From contig NC_088304.1 in assembly GCF_032854445.1 (NCBI RefSeq), forward strand, positions 34,583,551-34,647,550: a stretch of DNA of 64,000 nt, read 5' to 3'. Shown in pieces: positions 46,226-56,072 of this stretch (position 1 is the first letter of the stretch; every line of letters begins with the position of its first letter). The DNA comes from Liolophura sinensis (Eukaryota > Mollusca > Polyplacophora > Chitonida > Chitonidae). Under the pieces are notes generated by a model. It made no database searches. It worked only from the letters and a program-made list of their open reading frames with translations, and was not told where the DNA came from. The position numbers and the translations under genes were made by a program.

Positions 46226-46621
46226 CGACCGCCAAAAGGCAATACCCTGCCCTGTGAAATCGCCTCTGATTGTTGCGTGAGGTACAGGTAGCAATGTAAA
46301 AGTTTTGTAATAGCTATAGTGATATACATTTACTGTGTGATCAGGCTGAAGGAAAGCATAATATTTCGCCTATATATTAATCATAAAAAGAAATCTAACA
46401 CGTGAACAAGTTCAAATCCATTCATTTGCACTAATAAACAGCAAAGAGGAGCATTACTTGGGGAGGTAAACGTACCAGCCGGTATGTTCCCTATGAAATA
46501 TCCGATTTGTTTGAAAGGTCCTCCGTATTTATTACGTATATTTGCGCACGGTCCAAAACTGACAGCGAGGTAGGATACATATCGCATATATACATCTCGC
46601 TCTGAGGTTTCTTAGAGACAC

Positions 46622-47230
46622 AGTGGTCGCAGTACAAAATATTACAGCATAGAGAGTAAGACCAGAGCAGCTACGACAATGTGATGGCTGGCAAATGGTC
46701 GCATGCAACCGGTGAAGTACGGCCTCTTGTGAAATAGCACGCGACTATTTCTGACGCATATCAGAAAACGGTGTTTTTAATTTTGTTGGGACCTCTATAT
46801 ACCGGCCGCTAAAGCACTCATTCGGCATGAGTATGAGTACCGAATTGCAGCTGAATGGGGAAAAGGTACGGATCAAAACGCCTTTCGCTTTCGGTTGGGG
46901 AAAACCATGCATGGAGACAGTCAAAGCTCACGTTTATTGATTTTAGCTCCAGCGCCCTTTGTAAAATTAGAAAGCGGAAAATAAAAAATGACAAATAGCT
47001 ATACAACAGTACTCTTGTTGGATAGGGTTTAGTCTGCATATTGTGACTAAAACTTGCATGCTGTTATTTGTCTTGTTCTATTACTTGAAAATTTGGAGTA
47101 AAACCCTAACTGAGGTAAACTGACAAGAGGCCGTATTTCACCGGTAACGTGTGGCCATTTGCCAACTGTCACATTTCCGTCGGTGTTCTGGTTTTGCTCT
47201 CTGTGCATTTTATATTGCATTTTGTGTATT
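46622..47230. mobile_element. pair of inverted family-3 repeats around about 370 bp
   Basis: 46622-46735 (CAGCATAGAGAGTAAGACCA to CGGTGAAGTACGGCCTCTTG) and 47120-47225 (ACAAGAGGCCGTATTTCACC to CTGGTTTTGCTCTCTGTGC) are inverted copies. Elsewhere the repeat occurs singly. The pair could be one element with long inverted ends or two insertions. Confidence 0.5.
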
Positions 47231-48439
47231 TTATATTGTCATACAGGAACCTCCCTGACACCAATTAAAAATCCCCACTTGGCGGGATGATGTGCTGAAT
47301 CTTTGTCTTTTCTATATCAAAACAAGTTTTAGATGCCAAGGCACAATTGAAGTCACTTTTACATGTATCTATCTCATGGATATGGCAGTCATGGCATCTT
47401 TGTCAAAACAAATCGAGAGGAACAGCACTCCTTACCAAAACAACACTCCTTACCAAAACAATACACATGTATCAACATACGTCTTTACGACAACAGGTTG
47501 ATGTGCCTTTGCGACATGCGGGGGGTGGGGGGTGGGGGGGTACCATGGGATCAGTTTGCCAAGTGATATGGGGCGGTATCTAGGATACAGAAAGTTAATG
47601 AACTATCAACTTTCACACGCTCTAACACAATGGCTTAAAAATATACAGTGATTAAGAACAACTAGTTTATAATTCTTCAAAATGCTGTCTTCTCGTCACA
47701 TTTCACAATCGTTAACTAAAGTTTCAAGAATTTTTAAATAATGTTTAAGCTGTGAAACGCATCGCAAATTTTCAGTTTACTGCTAAGATAGGGTTATAAT
47801 TTTCTTAGCACCTTTTTAAAATGTTCAACTTCTAACAGTTGAGAAGTTTTTGATTTAATGTCATAATAGCTTTCTTTCTTCCACCTCTGCCAGTATGCTG
47901 GAATCGACATTATGAAAGCTATGTGTAACCTCTCACAGCGTGTGTGCCTTATTGATGGCTTAGTACAGATAGATATGTCTGGTGCCAGTCGTCCCTGTGC
48001 TAGTATACTGTGATAAGTTATCGTATGAGTGTGGTAATATCCGTAAACCTGTGCATGGGTGGTATGGTCAGAATTGGCACAGCCTGATAAGATATCGACA
48101 TGTAGCCATATGACATGTTCGGCAATATTTATACCATCAAATATGAACGATTACAGCATGGTAAAATATAGTGAACAAAAAATAAACTTCATATTTGGAG
48201 GAATGAATTATACTGAAAATTGGTAGTTCATTGTAGTTAATATGGAAGAATACCACATTCGGACCATTGCAATTGTGGTGAAACACGCGGGGTTCAAGCA
48301 GCCCGCTGATCTGTGAAAACGCCACCCTGCACTTGTGCTAGGTCAACACAATTTCATGTGGCTGAGCACCACGACGTGTGCACAATTTGATGGTCATTAG
48401 GAAAAAACAGGCGAACAATCCTTGAGAGATAAGCAATTT

Positions 48440-49080
48440 TCATGCAACGCCTTACAAGTTTTGAACGTGATCGTGCTGTTGGGGCTATCAGGTGTCGTAC
48501 CCGTTTTATGCACACGTGTCCTCAGGTTGTGAACTGACCATCTGAAGCACTGGTTCACAACCTGAGGACACGTGTGCATAAAACGGGTACGACACCTGAT
48601 AGCCCCAAGTCGATCAAAATCGGCTACGTCCTTTGCTTGTTAGTTTTACGATCACAACCTCAACCAGTAACGCACTGTTTAGGTTTCGCGTAACAGCACA
48701 GACAATATGAAACCGATTGCGCGCTGTCCATCTTCGTGCATGACGTCCTTTTGTTTGTGCAATTCAGTTACATCGCAATGAAGGTATTCGCTAAGCGCAG
48801 TTTCACCTACGCTGTTACCAGAGACAGTGGAATACAGTTGTGCTTAGCGGGAATTGACATCATGGAGAGAACATCAAAATGGCCATCGAACACGTATGGG
48901 ATACTCTTGAAAGAAACCTTCGTGCCTTGAGACGTCAGCACCTGATTGTTCAAGAGCTGGGTACCCTGTTGGTACTGACATGTTGGCGCAGGTTGCTCAT
49001 AATGCTGTGTTTACAGTCAATGAGCTCTCGTTTGCTTGCTGCTCTGAATGTAAGAGTGGAGCATACCCGGAACTGAACAC
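48440..49080 (+). pseudogene. decayed Tc1/mariner-type transposase gene
   Basis: Three pieces keep Tc1-type protein motifs on the plus strand. At 48441 the frame reads MQRLTSFERDRAVGAIR, the usual start of the N-terminal DNA-binding domain. Near 48800 the frame reads RCYQRQWNTVVLS, resembling the block before the catalytic FSDES of these enzymes. From 48879 it reads AIEHVWDTLERNLRALRRQH and ends LLAALNVRVEHTRN, resembling the (NP)IEHVWD motif and the C-terminal end. Stops, frameshifts and a large deletion between the last two pieces remove most of the catalytic domain. The N-terminal part is interrupted by a perfect inverted repeat. No terminal inverted repeats could be fixed. It cannot be functional. 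Confidence 0.8.
48479..48608. repeat. perfect 56-bp inverted repeat with 18-bp spacer
   Basis: The left arm 48479-48534 starts TTGGGGCTATCAGGTGTCGT and ends CCTCAGGTTGTGAAC. The right arm 48553-48608 is its exact reverse complement. The spacer 48535-48552 is TGACCATCTGAAGCACTG. I saw no mismatch in either arm. The left arm is transposase-coding sequence, so the right arm is an inverted duplicate of it. Confidence 0.97.
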
Positions 49081-49489
49081 ATTCCAGTACGGATGGCTAG
49101 ACCTGCTAGAATAAAAAAAGTGACACCATCATGCTACTGTGGACTGTGGAGGGTGCATACAATTCTGCGTACGCTCATTACGTCCATAAAACCAGATTTA
49201 TCCATGAGTAACTTTGTTTTACATGGTTATGTTTGGAATATGTGAAGTTTCTTTCTTGCTCAGCGTACCCTTGAGTAGGGCTTGAAATATAAATCAGACA
49301 AATAAATAAACGAGTAGTCAAAACATGTAGCCTATATTTTTATGGTTTTACTCCCGTCTCAAGATATTTAAGTTTGAAGAAAATGGATTGAGCCGGGAAA
49401 AAACTGCGACTATGACCGGCCCTAGACAACCTTCCTGCCTTTCAGTCGCGGAAAGTTAAGATCACGCATGTATAATATATAAGACTATA

Positions 49490-49610
49490 GCAAAGAAAGT
49501 AAAACCAGCAGTGTCGACAGTGTGATACTCGTAAATGGTCACACGTGACCTATGAAATACAGCTTTTTATCTACCAACCTGTCAGGGTTTTATTCTAGAT
49601 TAATCACCCA
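49490..49610 (-). repeat. repeat family 3 copy
   Basis: AAAGTAAAACCAGCAGTGTC, GACAGTGTGATACTCGTAAA and GGTCACACGTGACCTATGAA, then the shared interior GGGTTTTATTCTAGATTAAT. Confidence 0.7.
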
Positions 49611-50904
49611 CCCCACGCTCCATGGTTAAAGCAGAATTAACTAAAAATAAATTGCCCGGATGCTGGTCGCAATTTATTTAACATTACTGGTCAAGAATTT
49701 ATCAGAATCCTATGTTTGTCATACCTGTACACTGTCACAATAAAACAGTTGTGCAAAGGGATCAGGCCTCGGAAAGCCTTGTCCAGTGGTAGAATCCTGC
49801 TCTAAGCAGGACGGACCGGTCACACTGGTATAGCCTTTCCTCTTATCCTGCTAATAGTAGATATGTATGCAAGAACGTCCATTGTGGCATAGTTCTGGTC
49901 CTAAAGATTACTAAATGTTTACCCGGCGAATTAATGTCAAACCTACATGTTTATTATCTAGATAGTATAAGTGAGCACAGAACTATCCTTGACTAAACTG
50001 TCTGTCCAGCCCAGGTAATGTTGCATTTGGTTCCGGAAGTACCGTGTAGTTCTAGGAGCGCGCCACTTAACTCACAGATAACTCAGTTCTCTGTAAGGTT
50101 TTGATTGGCTAGAGCAACACAGCAAGAGTCAGCAAGAACCCTTTTTCTATGGTTAAGGATGTCATGAGTGTCATATAGTTTATATCTACGATACGCGTTT
50201 AACTTGTCAAAGCCGTTCAAAAGCGGATCAAGCAGACGCTGACAAAAAAGACCAGTTAGAATTGGTTAGGCTACTATGTTCTATTTAATCTCACTATGGA
50301 TTTGTTGTGGGGCATTATGCGAATTTGATTTCTCAGTATTGAAACCCCCGTATCCCAGGTTTTTGAGAGTGTATGCACCCTGGATTTGTTTGATAAGCGC
50401 ATCTGAGATACACTTTCCATTACAGACCACTTATAAACTAACTTACTACACCATTTAGGTATTGATTTAATTTATTCGTCTAAACATTGCTTGCGTCTTT
50501 CCATCTTCATTGATATGAGTGCTTTTTGAATGCATGAATCGTTCCTAACTTCTTCTTTTTTAAATGATGGACTGTAGGAGGGGCGGCGCATTCGTCTTGC
50601 TGGTTATGACCGGAACGTCCATTTTGGTTGACGGCTGGTCTACGAATGACGCATCAGTTAACACGACTAGAGTTATTTTTTATTTAATGGTCTTTGCCAT
50701 ACAGTATTAAAATCCGAATGGAAGTTACAGAATAGAAATCGTGTTCCTGTGATGGGTGTGGAACATACAAGCGATATTCAGTATATAAGGTGGTTAAATA
50801 CGCCTGGCAGCTGTACTATTCTAAATTGTTCCTCCTTTTTCAAAATTACTGCCCGCGACGTATACCATTCAAAGGTTCAATGATGTCATCGTCCTTAATA
50901 TAGT

Positions 50905-51055
50905 CAATCCTGGGTCGAGTCACACCTAAGACTTTGGCGCTTGGCGTTCAGCATGAAAGGGATAGTGCAACGACTGGTTGACCCGTATAATATAATGGCT
51001 CGGGCGGGGCTACGACGTTAAACCCCAACCACTCACTCACTTACTTTAATATATT
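50905..51055 (+). repeat. SINE-2 copy, plus orientation
   Basis: TGGGTCGAGTCACACCTAAG, GACTGGTTGACCCGTATAAT, CTACGACGTTAAACCCCAAC and a CACTCACTCACTTA tail. The tRNA-like head is lost. Confidence 0.7.
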
Positions 51056-51544
51056 ACTCGCAACTAGATGCATTTTCCTAAAATAATTACTCAGTAATGA
51101 TTGGAATTAAAAACCTTTGAATTGCTACGCAAGCATCAAATTTATTATCCAGTTAACTTCAAACAACTGTTCAAACGTTAATTAAAATATATACATTTAA
51201 ATTTCATGTCTGGAATCTTTTAATTCCAGTTGATGTTCCACAAGTTAAAACTGACTCGCTTACATTTCTAAAACTTATCACAAACCGATGCCAAGTCCTG
51301 TGGCGAATGTTCTTCTGGGGGCCGAAACGTGAAATTTCCTACAAAACGCTTGGACAAACTCAGCGACAAAGTCTCTAACTATGTGCCAGTTTTCTTTCAA
51401 CGACACTTGGAGAAGAATCTCATGACCCCCCCTGGGTGTAAGAATCCACTAACTACAGCTGTACGTACATTGTTTGGAGTAGCCAGACAACCAGACAGTT
51501 GAGTCATTAAAAGCAGGAAACAAAACATGTTCCTGAATATAAGG

Positions 51545-51775
51545 TATAAAATACAACAGCACAGAGAGTAAAACCAGAGCAGCCACGACAGTGTGATAGA
51601 CGTACATCATAGAGAGTAAGACCAGAGACGCGACGACAGTGTGATAGACGTACAGCATAGAGAGTAAAATCAGGTCGGCGACGACAGTGTGATAGTTGGC
51701 AAGTGGCCACATGTAACCGGTGACATTCGTCCTCTTGTCAGTTTTAGTTAGGTTTTTATTCTAAAGAGTTATTGT
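51545..51775 (-). repeat. repeat family 3 with a 48-bp internal triplication
   Basis: AGAGAGTAA recurs at 51563, 51611 and 51659, exactly 48 bp apart, each time followed by CCAGAG/AGGTCG and CGACGACAGTGTGATAG. The copy continues GTGGCCACATGTAACCGGTG and the interior GGTTTTTATTCTAAAGAGTT. The unit is a multiple of 3, which keeps two frames open; these are not genes. Confidence 0.85.
51755..51760 (-). terminator. possible poly(A) signal of the cysteine-rich gene
   Basis: AATAAA on the minus strand, about 260 nt past the stop codon and beyond the triplicated unit. Such hexamers are frequent in this AT-rich DNA. Confidence 0.3.
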
Positions 51776-51812
51776 TCTTAATCATACATATCCTTACTTA
51801 GGAAACTGTGCC

Positions 51813-52080
51813 CGTTAACATCGGGTACGGCGTAAAAAGATGACTCTCAGAAGCACAGCGGTGAGAAGGGTGGGTATGCTCTGCCTTATGGCATGATTAT
51901 ATACTGAGTCCCGGGTAGCATCAGGTACGGAATATAAAGATGACGCTCAGAAGCACAGCGGTGAGAAGGCTGGGTATGTTCTGCCTTATGGCACGATTAT
52001 ATACTGAGTCCCGGGTAGCATCAGGTACGGAATATAAAGATGACGCTCAGAAGCACAGCGGTGAGAAGGCTGCCTACGTT
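51813..52080. repeat. 100-bp tandem triplication covering the 3' end of the cysteine-rich gene
   Basis: Units are anchored by TCAGGTACGG (TCGGGTACGG in the oldest) at 51821, 51921 and 52021, an exact 100-bp period. Each includes ATGACGCTCAGAAGCACAGC, GGTGAGAAGG and CTGCCTTATGGCACGATTAT. The copy at 52021 encodes the last residues and stop codon of the gene; the other two lie in its 3' flank. The two nearest copies are almost identical, and the third is more diverged. Confidence 0.93.
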
Positions 52081-52722
52081 CTGCTTTATGGCTACTGTTC
52101 CGCACATCGGTGGTAGAGTGACGGTGTGAAGGGCGTCAAAAATGTCACCAATGCCGTCCCCACAATACTGCCTGTACCGACTTTGACATTTCTTCAGTTC
52201 AACCTGATATGCACAAACCATCGTACGCTCTTGCTGTACTAACCATTTTTGTCCCTTATCGTAAGCTTCTTCGTTTGTAGTAAACTCTTGGGATTTAAAA
52301 CGCCTGAGTTGATCTTCAGCGCATCGATTTACTCCTTGTTGCTGTTTACCGATACACGTCATGTTTGATATAAGCGTATCTATGTTTTCAGTCCTACACA
52401 CTACACCTATAGCTTCGCGCATCCCATTAGGGTTCACGAATTCGTCGAAGTGTCTGCTGATCTCCGAGGTCGTCCTTCTGCAATTATCGTTAAATCTGTC
52501 AATGCATTTCACCTCTTGATCAGCGCCAGTAGCGCAGTAAGCTTCAATAGCGCTTGCGGATGTTTTAGTAAAGTCCGTGACTTGAATAAACCGTGGAAAA
52601 CACGCCTGTATCTGCTGGAGACCCTCGTCAACTGATGACGGACATGCGCCTGTAACAAGCCGAGAAACATCCATCCAGTGGACAATCACCATTAAAGCGA
52701 GGCCAGTCTGGCGTGATCCCAT
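52021..52722 (-). CDS. secreted or GPI-anchored cysteine-rich protein, 233 residues, unknown function
   Basis: A single uninterrupted frame with ATG in a strong context (AGCATGG). Residues 1-26 form a signal peptide (hydrophobic LALMVIVHW, likely cleavage after TGA). The mature part has 12 cysteines at 27, 41, 63, 73, 81, 109, 123, 134, 170, 179, 187 and 207, an even number suited to six disulfides. There is one N-glycosylation sequon (NMT at 120). The C-terminus ends in a hydrophobic stretch (216-231, SLLTAVLLSVIFIF) with almost nothing after it, as in GPI-anchored proteins. The spacing recalls small secreted Cys-rich families such as DUF19-like domains, but I cannot assign one. A role outside the cell is inferred. 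The last codons sit inside a 100-bp tandem triplication. A further 5' non-coding exon is possible. Confidence 0.8.
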   Translation of the reverse strand: MGSRQTGLALMVIVHWMDVSRLVTGACPSSVDEGLQQIQACFPRFIQVTDFTKTSASAIEAYCATGADQEVKCIDRFNDNCRRTTSEISRHFDEFVNPNGMREAIGVVCRTENIDTLISNMTCIGKQQQGVNRCAEDQLRRFKSQEFTTNEEAYDKGQKWLVQQERTMVCAYQVELKKCQSRYRQYCGDGIGDIFDALHTVTLPPMCGTVAIKQNVGSLLTAVLLSVIFIFRT

Positions 52723-53607
52723 GCTGAATTTCTCGTTGACCAGCCTTCGTAGAGACTCGTGTCGCTGTTTAGGACGTGGAAGATGCTGTCCAACTTTTGT
52801 CTATCTCTTAGGCTGTTTAACCGCATTCTGATTCCGAAGCTATAGTCAGCAGAGTTTGTACTGTTATCCTTTGCTTGATTAGGGGATGACCTTAGATAGA
52901 GGTACACAATCCTTCACTTCCTCCTTTACCACAGGTTGCTCTTATGTATAGGTTTACACATGACTCGCACTGGTGCACGTGTTCGTTGCATACGTATACA
53001 CATACTGCCAACGTCGTTAGAAACGGTTGACTGCTTCTACTCCCATTTATAACCAGAGGGCTTCTCCTTAAACAAAACATCTTTGTGAACATACAGTACG
53101 TCAACAGCTGCCACAAGTATGCATAATCCTATGGTCATGAACACATTTCGCAATGCACACAACACAGTGAAGACTTACAGCATATAGACAGGAAATTGTC
53201 ATGTAAGACCATCACTCAAGACAATACCGTCTGCCTTTTCTATGCAGTTTGTATATGGGAACTGATTGCAAAAAGAGGTGCTAATAATAGGTACACTATT
53301 GTGAGTTTAACTCAGGTTTTATTTTAACTGTTTATGCAGTTTCAATTTATTCGTCCGCACTGGTCTACAATCACTCAGAATAATGGGTTTTCATCGCATT
53401 TAACAATAACATTAAAAATCTCAAACCTATAATCTAATAAAGAAATCTAGGAACAGATAGCGAAAATTGAACTGACAATTGTTAGATTCAGTCATGTCTG
53501 GGAAATTAAAGTATTTTCTTTAAAGTTTATCTCCTAAGACACATATGCAAAGAGTATCAGTCGAGCGTAACACGGACAGATCTTTCAAAAAGCTGAAATG
53601 TAGACTG

Positions 53608-53815
53608 GGATATAGCAGCTTTACGACAACAGTGCACTCGTTTGCACGAGCATGTCCAGGGATATACCAGCTTTACGACGACAGTGCACTCGTTTGCATG
53701 TGCATGTCCTTGGATATACTAGCTTTACGATGACAGTGCACTCGTTTGCACGTGCATGTCCTGGGATATACCAGCTTTACGACGACAGTGCACGCGTTTC
53801 ACGTGCATATCCTTG
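53608..53815. repeat. 52-bp tandem repeat, four copies
   Basis: AGCTTTACGAC recurs at 53617, 53669, 53721 (one change) and 53773, exactly 52 bp apart. Each is followed by ACAGTGCACTCGTTTGCACG, a CATGTCC word and GGGATATACC. Confidence 0.93.
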
Positions 53816-53824
53816 CACATTAGT

Positions 53825-53872
53825 TGTATGAGGCCGTATTTCACAGGTTACGTGTGACCATTTGCCAGCTTG
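53825..53872 (+). repeat. repeat family 3 fragment
   Basis: GAGGCCGTATTTCACAGGTT and ACGTGTGACCATTTGCCAGC. It abuts the SINE-1 head that starts GGGGCCTCC. Confidence 0.65.
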
Positions 53873-53990
53873 GGGCCTCCGTGACCGAGGTGATTAGCCT
53901 TCTACCGCGGCCCAAAGACCCAAGAGCCTCCCACCAATGCGGCTGATGTGAGTTTAAGTTCAGCTCGTGCTGGCTTCCTTTCCGGCCATA
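53873..53990 (+). repeat. SINE-1 tRNA-like head, truncated
   Basis: GGGGCCTCCGTGACCGAGGT, CCACCAATGCGGCTGATGTG, AGTTTAAGTTCAGCTCGTGC and TTTCCGGCCATA. It stops where a (TATG)n-tailed SINE-2 starts. Confidence 0.8.
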
Positions 53991-54150
53991 GGTATGTATG
54001 CATGTATGCATGTATGCTAGGGGTTTAACGTCGTACTGAACAATTTTTCAGTCATTAGGTGTGGGTACATATACTGCGTCTTCTTGTGGCATGCAGGACG
54101 ATACCATGCCCCCAAAGTGATGCCGCGACTGAAATATCATGCCTAAGACA
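53991..54150 (-). repeat. SINE-2 copy with a (TATG)n tail
   Basis: GTATGTATGCATGTATGC, GGGGTTTAACGTCGTACTGA, ACAATTTTTCAGTCATTAG and ATATCATGCCTAAGACATG. Its tail is TATG rather than the TGAG of other copies. Confidence 0.75.
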
Positions 54151-54764
54151 TGTGAAATACGTTAAACTGATACAAAAAAAGTGTAAAGCTTTATGTAAAC
54201 GAATAAGTGTATTTGTGTGGATTGTTAGTAGGCTAGTAGCTATCGTTCCCGCCTAGAGGCTAGAAAGATTACGTGAAGTCTCCCAATGTTTCCCTCTGCT
54301 TCTCAATCTTTATGTTAATTTTAACCGCGGTAAAAAGTTTAATAACCATATTTTGAACCAACATGAAATAGGAGTTTGTTCTTATAAACGAATGTTTGCA
54401 ATCGACAGTATTTAGTAAACTCTTAACCACTCCCACTCGGTTAAGTAGTGGCGTGCCACACGAATCTATATTCGGTCTTTCGCTGTTTATTAGACACATT
54501 GATGATATGAGAAAATAATCGGATGAGCTAGATATAATATCGAGTTCTGTACCACGCGCGCACATCTGGGTTATCTAGCTGTCCTGCATTGGCTATACAG
54601 GATCGCCTGGGGCTACAAGCGGGTTCACTAGTACAGCACAATCAGGCGGTGGTTCAGGGTCCACAGTGCCTGTACAAAAATATTTCATGGGACGTCTATA
54701 TATAGCCTCAACAACAAGCCACACAGTGTTTGATTGCATGTACTGACACACTTTAAAACCTCCA

Positions 54765-54885
54765 AACGTATTTGGAGTGTAGTATCTGCCCGGTGTCCTC
54801 CCACTATACCGCTGGCCACCGTTGTATACGTGAAATATTCTTATGGGGTAAAGCTCCAATCAAACATAATTAAAAGGTTTGTTTA
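54765..54885 (+). repeat. SINE-1 3' end, diverged
   Basis: CCGGTGTCCTCCCACTATAC, CGCTGGCCACCGTTGTATAC and GTGAAATATTCTTATGGGGT. Confidence 0.6.
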
Positions 54886-54939
54886 TCCCTGGGTAATTCG
54901 CTTCCATAACGTATAAATGTTTCTGTCATAGACAGAAAA

Positions 54940-55075
54940 AACCCACTGAGTTTGAAACCCACGACTATCTGCATTTTCTATCATACCCAGAGAGGATTTG
55001 AACTCACAGCGAGGGGTGGTAAGAGGCGGCTTCCGAGTGATCAGTATAGGCTAGCACGTTAACTAACCACTCTTA
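54940..55075 (-). repeat. SINE-1 head and central fragment
   Basis: AAACCCACGACTATCTGCAT, AGAGGATTTGAACTCACAGC and GGCTAGCACGTTAACTAACC. Confidence 0.6.
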
Positions 55076-55194
55076 CTGGGTAATCAATACTACCCTTGCA
55101 GTTGGTCTATACATCCCCTGGGTATATGATGTAGTCCTTCCATTATTATGAAGGCACTTTGTAATTGCTTCAATAATCAATCAATGGTAGAAAA

Positions 55195-55905
55195 AAGAAC
55201 AGATAAGAGAGACAATAGACAATAGTTTGTACACAATAGACAGAATAGTCTAGACACATTAGACAGAATGGACAATACCCTGTACACAATGGACAGAATA
55301 GACAATAGCCTGCACACCGTAGATAGAATAGAACTGTAGACAACAGTCTGTGCACAATAGACAGAATAAACAACAGCCTGTACACAATAGACAGAATAAA
55401 CAACAGCCTCTACACAATAGACAGGATAAACAGTAGGAAATAGTCTACACAATAGACAGAATAGACAATAGTCTGGACACAATGGACAGAATAGACAATA
55501 GTCTGTACACAATGGACAGAATAACAGTAGACAATAGTCTGCACAGAATAGACAGAATAGACAATAGCCTGTACACAATACACAGAATAGACAATAGAGT
55601 GTACACAATGGGCAGAACAGACAATACCCTGTACAGAATAGCAAGAATAACAGTACACAACACTTTCTACACAATAGACAAAATAGAAAATAGTCTGTAC
55701 ACAATAGACAGAATAACAGCAAACAGTAGTCTTTGCACAGTAGACAGAATAGACAATCGTCTGTACACAATGGACAGAATAACAGTAGACAATATTCTGC
55801 ACACAACAGACAAAATAGACAATAGCCTGTACACAATAGACAGAATAGACAATCGTCTGTACACAATGGACAGAGTCACAGGAGACAACCTATAGACAAC
55901 AGACA
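55195..55905. repeat. 30/36-bp minisatellite (first block)
   Basis: Units of the type TGTACACAATAGACAGAATA, GACAATAGCC (30 bp) alternate with 36-bp forms carrying an extra AACAGT. Both lengths are multiples of 3 and lack stops in several frames, which creates a 229-codon minus frame and a 137-codon plus frame of pure repeat. I regard neither as a gene. Confidence 0.92.
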
Positions 55906-55907
55906 GA

Positions 55908-56072
55908 ATAGAGTGAGTGTGTGAGTGAGTGAGTGAGTGAGTGCTTGGGGTTTAACGTAGTACTTAATTTATCAGTCATATGACGACGAAGGCATCCTTA
56001 GAGTGCATGTAACGTGCTTGCTTGTTGCAGGACGGATTTCCACCACCTTTGTATTTAGTGCTGTTTCACGAA
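55908..56072 (-). mobile_element. truncated SINE-2 inserted in the 30/36-bp minisatellite
   Basis: A (GTGA)n tail, GCTTGGGGTTTAACGTAGTA, TCAGTCATATGACGACGAAG and ATTTAGTGCTGTTTCACGA. Array units resume directly after it (AAAATAGTCTGTAAACAATA), so the SINE split an existing array. The tRNA-like head is missing. A short AATAG direct repeat flanks it, but that word also belongs to the array. Confidence 0.85.

Larger units (their letters stand above)
38788..52020. other. intergenic region between SLC13 paralogue B and the cysteine-rich gene
   Basis: No credible gene was seen over about 13 kb. It holds a minisatellite (39.8-40.8), poly-C and CA tracts (41.03-41.13), a 16-bp repeat (41.46), inverted-repeat elements (42.77-43.35 and 45.08-45.85), SINE-1 (46.01), family-3 repeats and a decayed Tc1-like gene (48.44-49.08). 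Stretches 41.6-42.7, 43.4-45.0, 47.3-48.3 and 49.6-50.9 kb show only short unrecognised frames. Confidence 0.6.
52723..55194. other. region upstream of the cysteine-rich gene
   Basis: No gene recognised. It carries a 52-bp tandem array, a family-3 fragment, joined SINE-1 and SINE-2 pieces and two more SINE-1 fragments. 52.9-53.5 and 54.2-54.75 kb show nothing identifiable. Confidence 0.5.

Noticed and set aside
48479-48608. Inverted repeat as the terminal inverted repeats of the Tc1-like element
   Set aside because: The arms are separated by only 18 bp and lie inside the transposase coding region, so they cannot be its outer ends.
51449-51712. Frames with repeated YHTVVA-LVLLSM words
   Set aside because: They come from the 48-bp triplication within a family-3 repeat.
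55177-55866. 229-codon minus-strand open frame rich in Cys, Leu and Tyr
   Set aside because: It consists only of 30/36-bp minisatellite units, and several other frames on both strands are open for the same reason.
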